Source: Isoetes taiwanensis
Taxonomy: Eukaryota > Streptophyta > Lycopodiopsida > Isoetales > Isoetaceae
NCBI GenBank assembly: GCA_021234155.1
Contig: JAJEKV010000104.1
Location: forward strand, 1,151,982-1,215,981
Length of the DNA stretch: 64,000 nt
Direction of reading: 5' to 3'
The translations under genes and the position numbers were made by a program. This document shows positions 55,437 to 64,000 of the stretch, one piece after another; position 1 is the first letter of the stretch, and every line of letters begins with the position of its first letter. The notes beneath the pieces are model-generated. The model was not told where the DNA came from. It saw only the letters and a program-made list of their open reading frames with translations, and searched no databases.

Positions 55437-57448
55437 AAGCGACTAATTTTTTATTTCAATCGGTAATTTTTACAAAACACTTTATTCCGTAATTTTGGTG
55501 ACTCCACATCCGTGAGGTCTTGGACAGTTTAGGCAATTTGAATACTAAAAACCTTCTTGCATTGCAGCTAAAGGAAAGAACACATGTTGTTATGCGGAAA
55601 CATGAGCAATCGATCTCGCATGCTGCATTTAATTTTGATGAGGTCAAGACCCACATGAAAATTGTTCGTGCAATTGTGGTGTGTAAAGACCAAGCTCATG
55701 CCGAATATGTCACAAGGACAAGACATTTGATAATGTTAGCACATTTTGGAGGGCTATGGTATGTGACAGAGCGCCAGGCAACGAGTGGCATAAGCATACG
55801 GGGATTAAATCGATAGGAAATCATGGGAAATACTAATTGAGTTGTGTCTAAGAGAATACAAGGGAGTGTATTGATCAAACGTATTGATTTATTAAGTTCA
55901 TGGTTGATGCTATCGAGCCCCTCGAAGAAAGGAATCAATGAAGACTAAAAGCTAATCGGACAAGAAAGGCAATATGTTGGATAACATGTTTGATCATATG
56001 TCTAAGTTTGTATATCATAACTTTGTGCACATCGCAGAGCAAACAATTAGCGAACTATCGAAGAGCTCCTCGCGGATGATACCGCATTATCGTAGCTTGT
56101 TGATTTCTCGGAGAATTATACTTTGAAGCCATTCAACGAGACTAAGCACAACATTGGTACAATGAACAAATCAACATATTGGTCCACATCAACATACCAA
56201 GGTACGGTAAAATGAGGAAATGTGCATTTTTTATTTCGTGATGACAAAACACATGATACCACTTTGTACAAAAAAGCATTCAAGATGCAACTCCTCAATT
56301 ACCGAAAGAAAATGGTGTCGGTCATATGAAATACCACTTAGTTTGTCCGATGGGTGTGCGTACTTCAATTCAAGTCGAGCTTATCATGTAACTAGGGTAT
56401 CATCAAGAGCATAAGATCGAATGTAATCGGAATTTCTTTTGGCTCAGGATATTGGAAGGGCACACATGATTTGAGAAGGAGCTATAGCCAACTATGGCTC
56501 GAGGCGTAACAAAGAAAAAAGGATGGAAAGGATAAAAAAAACGCGCTAAACCCAGCATGCGAGGTCTCCGGAAATATAGTACCGATGTGAAAGGGTATTC
56601 GGAAATGCGTCCTATCGACCGCTCCCAAAGATTTGATGTGCCCCCTGAAAGGGGTGCACCCTTCACAAGGCGATCATCCATAGATCCAAATGATCCAACA
56701 AAAGCCACGTGTGGCAGATCTCTTCATGTTTTGCAAGGCATGCATCACCTTTGATTGGCCCGCTTTGCAGAGAACGTCGATCATTGTGGCAGGTGGGAGT
56801 TGAGAAAACTAGAGCCTACAAACAGGTCAACGTTAAAGAAGATGGGTACTTGCGGTAGAGGACTTGTGGGCAAAATGACGTGGACAATGTGGATGAGACA
56901 AAGGTGTTGGAGAGATTATTATTTTGCATCATTCACATCCCCGGCCAATTATGAAAGGGTCCCTTTTATTATTCTCATCCGGCACATATGGAGAAACATG
57001 CTCCCCGAAGAAGACACCAAGGATGACTATGGAAATGAATTTTATTGTGGTAATGGAAGTTATAGCCGGTAACTACTTTTGAATTGATTCCCGGTTGCCA
57101 TCAAGTACGTGCTTATTCAAGGAAAGAAAGTTCTCGGCCCATCCCAGTCAAGAATTAGGGTGAGATTTCCATTGAGCCGGGCCAAACATCACATAAGATT
57201 AAAGGTACATCTTATGCATATGAACCCGACTAACTATTGGTACGAAATGTTGCCGGAAATTTACGAGATTGTAGAATCTCCGTATCACGCACCCTGTTGA
57301 AGTAACTTTTCTATGCACTAAGGCATGGACTCGCAAACCTAATGTAATCAATGTGAACCGACAAAAACACAAACATTAATATATTGTTTATATAGTTCCA
57401 AGATCGTTATACTTAGTGTAAGTTGTAAAAACACTGTGAAGCGTATGT

Positions 57449-57480
57449 CTCAAGATTCAAGATTCAAGACTCAAGATTCA
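57449..57480. repeat. Short tandem repeat (TCAAGAT)n
   Basis: Four to five imperfect copies of TCAAGAT. Confidence 0.8.
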
Positions 57481-58290
57481 TCCGTATGTCCCGCAGTTGT
57501 GAGATCGAATGGTCCCTGCTCTCAAAAATTCAGAGAAGAGTGTCCAGACGTACCGCTTGAAGTTATGAAGTCTAACGTATAAAGACATGTGCTTCTCGCT
57601 TCGCTATTTATGATAGATTGGTGCTAAGGGTTTGAAGCTATATATTGAATCTCCAAACCTCAACCCTTTTTCAAAGACTGGCATTGGATTGTTTCTTGCA
57701 TGCACGACTTCCTCGCTTAAGTTGAATGAGAATACTCTCTAGTTCTCGCTTTTTGTATACCGGGGATTCTCATCCCTTGTCCGCTACTCCCATAGCTCGA
57801 TCCATGCTTCCAACATTGTTAAGTCTCCTCCTGCGCATCCGTAGAAACATCATAAGCAATTGTTAGATTAGGAACAAAAGCATGTTTAAGAATAGAGTAC
57901 CTCAACTCGCGGATCGCCTCTCCGCTTGATTTTGTTCAATTGGTTTCGTTCGGCATTGATCTCCTCAAGAATCTAAAAAGCCAGTGAGTTTGCATTTGAA
58001 TTGGGGATAAGATTGTGATCTAGTCGCTCGATCTCCTCCTCCGCCATCTAATCAACCTCACCACCACAGGTAAAAAAGGAATTTTATCCCCGGTTCATTC
58101 CTTCTCCCCGTTTCCGATATGGCTCGCACCATGCCAATGATTTGTTCCCAACCAATGATTTGTGCCAATGACGAGCCCAACATCTCAAAATTATCCCATC
58201 AATTCTTTTTCTCAATCTACTACAATATTATACTGCATATATCCCACAAGCTCTAGCTCTTCTGCTAAATGAAAGGGTTATCAATGTGGA

Positions 58291-58611
58291 ATATTCCTTT
58301 CAATGTAATAAGAATATTTCTTTTGTAACTATGGGTGCATTCTAGTCAAACTAAAGAATATTCCTTTGAAGATAATAAGAATATTTCAAGCATCTAAGAT
58401 ATGAATATTCTTTTCAATGCAAAAAGGAATATTCCTTTCAAGGTGATAGAATATTCCTTGTAACTATGGGTGCACTTTTAAACAAACTGCAAAGAATATT
58501 CCTTTGAATAGTAATAAGGAATATTCGTTATAACTAGGCGCTTAAGGAATATTCCTTTCGATGCAATAAGGAATATTCCTTTCGTAATAAGGAATATTCC
58601 TTGTTATTCTA
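58291..58611. repeat. Array of GGAATATTCC palindromes
   Basis: About twelve copies of GAATATTC or near forms at intervals of 20-80 bp. Longer units share AAAGAATATTCCTTTGAA and AACTATGGGTGCA. Confidence 0.85.
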
Positions 58612-59047
58612 TATTGTTGACTCAATGCTACTTCAAACACAATATGCATAGGTACACAATATGCCTTAACATAACTTGCCATTCATTTGGCATTTGTTGA
58701 TTTGGCAATTGTTGATTTGGTAACATGTGGAACACAGCGCATGTGGGATATTTACCCATTATTAAAAGTATGGGACTAGATTACATTTGGATGAGACATC
58801 ACTGCCTCAGAATCAAGATTACAAGCCACGAGCCATAACTTTCTTTCAACATCTAATCTCTATCCACACTTATCAATGAAGAAACCCATCTATATATGCC
58901 CACTTTATTGCGGATATATGCATGTGGGATATTGCTAATTTTGTGTTAGGTTGTGCTAACCGCATACCAAGCAATTGGTCTCATAATATGGTTCAACCTA
59001 TACATTTTACATTTGCAAAATATTGAGGGTGGATCTGGCCTCGAGGT

Positions 59048-59590
59048 GTGAAACGTGAGTGCATGGATGTACATCCTTTCCTCTTCTACTCCCAAAACAA
59101 AATCAGAGGATACGTAAACATCCCTTTTTATTCTCCTAAAATTCTTGCCCCTCAGAAGCTTATTCCGTTCCCATCGTTTATTCCTCACTTCATCTCTCTT
59201 CACTTTTCCCCATTCCTCGGCCCATCTCTCTTTCACTTCCGCATGGTCGTCTCAAGACCACACTCCGCTAGAACACTATCTCCTATTGTAGCTCGCTTCT
59301 CCTCCTCTCACAACACGTCTCCTTCCTTTCCTCCTGAGGATCCTCAGGTTCTCCCGAGAATCCACAGGTCTTCCTCCCGGTGACCAATTCTTGGCATAGC
59401 CAGGCGGTTCACTCCACCAAAGGTGGCTCATCATGGATCATCAGCCGCCGCCTACGGTGATCGAGTGGATGCATGAGGTTACCGACCAGGAGCCACCGGA
59501 ATGAAGATGTATGCCATGGAGGACCACCTTCACATAGACGAAGATGGCCCGAAGATCAAGCCTTGTTTTTGTAATCCCTCCGGTTTCAAT
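59048..59590 (+). other. Gene-like piece, unassigned
   Basis: Plus-strand frame 59048-59383 (111 codons, S/P/F-rich); an internal ATG gives MVVSRPHSARTLSP. A second frame near 59500 reads MKMYAMEDHLHIDEDGPKI. No family recognised. Confidence 0.25.
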
Positions 59591-59596
59591 TTTTGG

Positions 59597-59690
59597 GTAA
59601 TAGTCCTTATGACTATTCTTTGTAAAGCTTTTTAATTCAACTTGTTTTGCAATAGTCCTTGTGACTCCATTTTTGTAAAGCTTTCATTAA
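59597..59690. repeat. Tandem repeat of about 48 bp
   Basis: AATAGTCCTTATGACT ... TTTGTAAAGCTTT is repeated as AATAGTCCTTGTGACT ... TTTGTAAAGCTTT. Confidence 0.75.
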
Positions 59691-60139
59691 TGACAGAACT
59701 CCTTCTCTCGATGTACTGCTAGACTATTTTTTTGCTTTAATCGTCGAAGCTTCCATCGCTCTTTAGTTAACCTAACTATTTCTATCCTTTTCTCGTGATA
59801 GATATAAGAAACATGTTTGGTACTTAGTCAGTGTAAACTCAAGTTTTTGGTGCAACCTGCTAATGACGCTTTTGTCATTAATTATAAAAAATGCAAATTA
59901 CAATTACCTAAAATAGTATACCAAAACAAACATTAAAGCCAACAAGGAGTTTCAAGCAGCAGTAATCTCATGATCCAAGCACTAACAAAATATGGTAAAT
60001 TCAGCAGCTAATAGAAAATATAACAGTATTTTTAAATGCATCTTGAAGCATTCAAGCACTCGCTAAAATTTTGATGTTGGTCCAGCAAACTTGAATACCA
60101 TTCGCATGAAATGAATACTAACCGGGTATAGGGTGTGTA

Positions 60140-60520
60140 TACTAATAATTCAAACCATGCACCATACCATGCTCCCACACTATCATATTCACTGCATCCA
60201 GCACATCCCACCACACACCACACACCATTCACCACACACACCCCACCACACACCACACCATTCAACACCACACACCACACCATAGACCATACATCAACTA
60301 TCATATTCACTGCATCCAGCACATCCCACCACACACCACACCATTCACCACACACCACAACATTATCATTATCATTCTCATCATTCACCACAATCATTGA
60401 ACATTCACCACACACCATACACCATAGACCATACAACTATCATATTCACTGTATCCAGTACATTCACCTCCACACACTGACCATTCACCACACACACCAT
60501 ACACCATACACCAAATGGTG
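60140..60520. repeat. CACACCA-rich low-complexity array
   Basis: Three copies of ATCATATTCACTG(C/T)ATCCAG spaced about 125-140 bp, separated by ACCACACACCACACC runs. The open frames here follow from composition. Confidence 0.85.
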
Positions 60521-60524
60521 GAGT

Positions 60525-60682
60525 GTGGGAGCTTGCAGGAGTGTGGTGGTGGGGGCAGGTGCGTGGTGGTGGTGGGGTGGTGGTGGGGGTGGTGGTGGTG
60601 GTGTGTAGTGGTGTGTGGTGGTGATGGGTGTGGTGGAGTGTGGTGGGGTGTGGTGGTGGGGTGGTGGTGTGGTGTGTAAGGT
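60525..60682. repeat. GTGGTG-rich low-complexity tract
   Basis: Runs of GTGGTGGTGGGGTGG. It is the strand complement in composition of the tract on its left, so the two could fold back on each other. Confidence 0.85.
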
Positions 60683-61369
60683 CACAAAATATAGTCACGA
60701 ACACCGGTAATCGTTTTTGATTGACCAAAAGCGGCACAAGGCTTCTTTAAATCAAAGCGGCAACATTCCTTATGATAGGAAATGTGAACACAAATGTGAA
60801 CGAAAAGATACATAAGCCCTGCTACATAGTTCATCTTGCAAAATCGGAGCACTGTGACTCATGATCACCGTGAATCGAGGATCACCGGGTTGATAATACG
60901 CTCTTTCCTGGATCGGGCATCACAATGCATGACCAGCATCTATTAGAAATTGTCGCCGCGACGTATTTATTCATGAGAGAACCATTTAGATGTAATCGTG
61001 ACATCCATAAATAAGGTTAGAAATATTTAAAGGAACATGAGATGCAAGCATGTAAACAAAGGAAGGCATACAACTTACTTCCATACTTCTACCGTAGACA
61101 AGAGTCAAATACATATTTGTGCATAAATCCCATCACATACAACCCACACATGATGTTACCCGCCGTTGTGGCACCCTACTAAGCTGAACCGGGATTAACA
61201 TTATTTCTCTTCATGAAATCGATGCCTCAGATACTTCGACCGATCGGCGTGGTTAACATTTGTGTGCGTTCTACATATCACGAATTTAGCAGATCAATTA
61301 GCTGAAGAAAGCAAAGCAACAACTTAAAGTATTACATACCCTTTGATTGCTTTCGCTCGGTCACGATAA

Positions 61370-63860
61370 CCTGTAAGAGTGATTCAAGACGGGAATTCCT
61401 GGTGCGTAGATCTTGAATCGATGGTGCTTAAAAATAGCCATGTCGGTCATTCTCGCCGATGCAAGGGATATGATGGCATTTAGCTACCACAATCCCCTTC
61501 ATCCCCTCGATTTCACTATTTTCAATGACATTTAGTGATCCTTCACTGATTCAATCTTTGCCGGGCCGGTAGCTTCTAAACCTTATATAGTTGTAAGCAG
61601 ATAAAAAAGATTTTGCTCTTTCCACTCGGAAAGGCAATGTCTCATACAAGCACCTGGATTAGATTAATGATTAACATTAGAGACAAGGAATAGCAAACAA
61701 ATACAGCCGGTTACAACCGTGTTATTACCGCCATAAAGATCCACTGCTGCCAATTATTTTGTAGAGTTAGTTGCACATAAAATTGTTATGTCGATGCAAC
61801 CACTTTCATTTCACCTCTACGGACAGCTTCCTTGAATGGCGGAATGGCGGAATTCCATAAGTTTATCCTTGTCATCATTTCGTTGTCAGATCCAAGATGT
61901 TAGTGTCATTAACAATTGATTCATGACAATAAAGCATAAATTGATAATTTTCCACTGCTTTCCAGTTGGTTTAGACTCAAGAAACGAAAATATACGTTAC
62001 CAAGTCCACAGCAGCGTCATGTTAACAATTGGATCCATGACAATAAAGCATAAATTGATACCTTCCACCTTCTATTTCCGCTGGTTTAGACCTCAAGAAA
62101 AACGAGTAAAATATAATAAGCTAATGGCGGCAAGTAAGTCAATGTAAGCTAGCAATTACCGCTTTTGCAGCCGATGTCCCCGGCCTCGGTTTAGACTTTT
62201 TCCAAATTTTGGCATCGCTTTGACTATAATTAGTCGCTGTTTTGTCGGTGCACTCCAAGGCTTTTCAACATCATCTAGCTCCTTTGAATCCTGCCGCAGT
62301 CTCTCAAGACAAGAAAGTGCTTCATTCTAATGTTTTGAAAGCAAGATACAAAAGAAACACGTGACTCGCCAAAGAACGTAAAGCCTTCCTTCCTTTTCCT
62401 CAACTTGAAAATGCTGTTTTTAGGACTATTTTTCAATGTCAATTTCAACATCTTTCAAGTAATTTTATCCTCAGAACATCGCCAACGAAGTTTCAAAATA
62501 CAAAAAAATAGAAACCCCGGGTATGGAGAGAGAATTACTTTCGCTTTCTCAAATAGTTGTTCAATAATAGCACCGGCTTCGTCAGGGACTTTTGAAAACA
62601 ACCGGCCGGGCAAAATATTGAACATTAATGAACTCTAACTACACGATGTAATCTTAGATCGCAACGGTAATCACCCTACCTTCCACATGTACCTCAGCTC
62701 CAAACCCTAATCTTTTTCATGAGCTGTTGCACCCTCAAAGGTGATGCAGACGGGATGGACTTCCAACATCGAGCAAGGAAGCAAAGAAGATCTTTTGTGC
62801 CGTTCACAATTGGGAAGGGTCTCGAGAATGGTAAATGCAACCCCTTCAATAACATTCTTCAAGCCACCTACAACATGAAATTTTGCTATATTCTAACTAC
62901 ATAGTAACGGTAAACATGAATTGTTAAGTTTACTCAAGAAGTTTTACTTTTCCTTTCTTTGATACTACTCCATGTTCCATCGACACAATTGCGTCAGATG
63001 TAAACACTTGATTCGTAATCAAGGGGAGATGTAGAGTAGATAGAAGCAAAATCAAGAAAACAATCGATGCAAATCAAAACAACAAATGTTAATTACATGC
63101 AAGTAGATTTTACGTGCAAACTTCTTCACGATAATGTAATCTAATAAAATAGAAGTACATTAGTATACATAGGCTATCACAATGTAAAAGGAAAACCAAA
63201 TACCAAATTCAAATGTATTTCTCAACAAAATATTTTATCAATATTAACCCTATCAAATACATCATTCAAGACATTGAATGTAAAGGAAAGTCAAATAAAT
63301 TACATGCATTTCGATCACATGTAAATGCAAAGTACTAATGCAATACAATCTCATTAATACACCCCACAGAAGGGAATTCCGCAGCACTTCATGGCACATG
63401 TAAATGTAAAGTACGTAATAAAATACATTTCCTCTTTACGCGAAAGACAAACCACGCCAAATCAAATGTTAATACGCTATGTACATGATGGAAACTAACC
63501 ACATCTGGGCACATCCAAACTAATTATATAATCAAAAATAGAAATAGATGTACCTTCTAAGGGATTCCTAAGCAATGCTCCAGTCCTCTGACCATAAACA
63601 ATCATACACATGTATTCGCCGTTGAAACCCCTGAATATAAGACAAAATAGACAATATGTATGAATCACAAAGTGGAGATATTACCATGGTCGAAGTCAAG
63701 GCAATCATTGTACCACGGGGTAAGTATTGCTTATATGAGAATGAAGCGCCCGCCTTGTCAGCGAAAAGTATGGGAGCTTCGGGATGCAGCCTATCTGGGT
63801 CTGATCTTTCCAAATGCTTAGTCATCTCCTTTATTCTATTCTCACAGCTTTTGAATTAAC
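61370..63860 (-). CDS. Intron-containing gene-like region, minus strand, unidentified
   Basis: Exon-like blocks on the minus strand, from high to low coordinates: RIKEMTKHLERSDPDRLHP and YKQYLPRGTMIALTSTM (63840-63685, then GTAATA donor); GGLKNVIEGVAFTILETLP (about 62860); PGRLFSKVPDEAGAIIEQLF (about 62620-62539, then GTAATT); SCLERLRQDSKELDDVEKP, ending at RLQKR then GTAATT (62328-62160, with ACATTAG before it); and EGMKGIVVAKCHH (about 61510). Exons have plausible GT/AG borders and coding character. Parts are charged and may form coiled coil. I do not recognise the family. The gene may extend past the window edge. Confidence 0.4.
61904..62100. repeat. Direct repeat of about 85 bp within an intron-like part
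   Basis: Copies at 61904-61986 and 62014-62100 share ACAATTG, ATGACAATAAAGCATAAATTG and GGTTTAGAC. Confidence 0.85.
63000..63560. other. AT-rich intron-like or intergenic sequence
   Basis: Repeated CATGTAAATG(C/T)AAAGTAC words (63318 and 63399). No gene seen. Confidence 0.4.
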
Positions 63861-64000
63861 TTCAGTCCTGTCGATTTTTCAATGGCGCCTTCTAATTCTG
63901 CAAATCACCTTTAAACAATCAATGGAAATCATTGTGAGCATCTAAGTCAGCAATATAACTTGATAGCAATACGTAACTGAACGAAGTACAATGAGCGCAA

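Larger units (their letters stand above)
54128..58290. other. Unassigned region with decayed open frames
   Basis: Plus-strand frames of moderate length occur at 54403-54597, 55520-55816 (KERTHVVMRKHEQSISHAAF), 56557-56754, 56755-57072 (IRHIWRNMLPEEDTKDDYG) and 57109-57300 (NPTNYWYEMLPEIYEIVE). They could be parts of a DNA transposon or host pseudogene. No diagnostic motif is visible. Confidence 0.3.

Noticed and set aside
60135-60737. 157- and 134-codon frames rich in H, T, P or V, W, C
   Set aside because: Artefact of CAC/GTG simple repeats.

Overview
The window is nuclear DNA of a land plant with a repeat-rich genome. This follows from Ty3/Gypsy elements of plant type, Helitrons with the plant-type 3' hairpin and CTAG end, AATAAA/poly(A) and TATA signals, and exon-like pieces bounded by GT/AG. 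I cannot name the species. I see no rRNA, CRISPR array or bacterial operon. Almost every long coding region is a decayed retrotransposon gene with frameshifts and stops, and no complete active element is visible.

Layout. (1) 1-2400: LTR-like sequence with four copies of a 67-bp imperfect palindrome and two TATA boxes. (2) 2400-9919: a degraded chromovirus-type Ty3/Gypsy element, plus strand (protease, RT, RNase H, integrase, chromodomain), then a polypurine tract and the start of its 3' LTR. (3) 9920-15121: a complete Helitron on the minus strand inserted in that LTR, with an internal 1.14-kb tandem duplication. (4) 15122-17198: the rest of the LTR, then unassigned sequence. (5) 17199-54127: two copies (B and C) of another Gypsy family in tandem, as LTR1 (17199-17789), internal B, LTR2 (about 42692-43267), internal C, LTR3 (about 53530-54127). 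Copy B is split after pol by an insertion of about 17 kb (23765-40811), which has CACTA-like ends and an ACA target duplication.

(6) That insertion is itself nested. It holds a related Gypsy element D on the minus strand (28960-36625, paired LTRs), gene-fragment-like sequence, a foldback element, and a Helitron (Y, minus strand). Y was hit 5 bp from its 5' end by another Helitron (X, 38256-40376), whose cargo is a 1.83-kb polypyrimidine tract. (7) The 3' internal region of B and C, between integrase and LTR, carries a sense ORF and an antisense ORF-like unit with a conserved TATA/CCAAT-like promoter. (8) 54128-64000: mostly unassigned sequence with several simple or tandem repeats (GGAATATTCC, CACACCA then GTGGTG) and, at the right end, an intron-containing gene-like region on the minus strand.

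Most likely order of events in the core: tandem B-C retroelement, then CACTA-like insertion, then Gypsy D and Helitron Y inside it, then Helitron X inside Y. Differences between recent duplicates cluster at CAG/CTG sites, so some of the frameshifts may be consensus errors at methylated CHG positions rather than real mutations.
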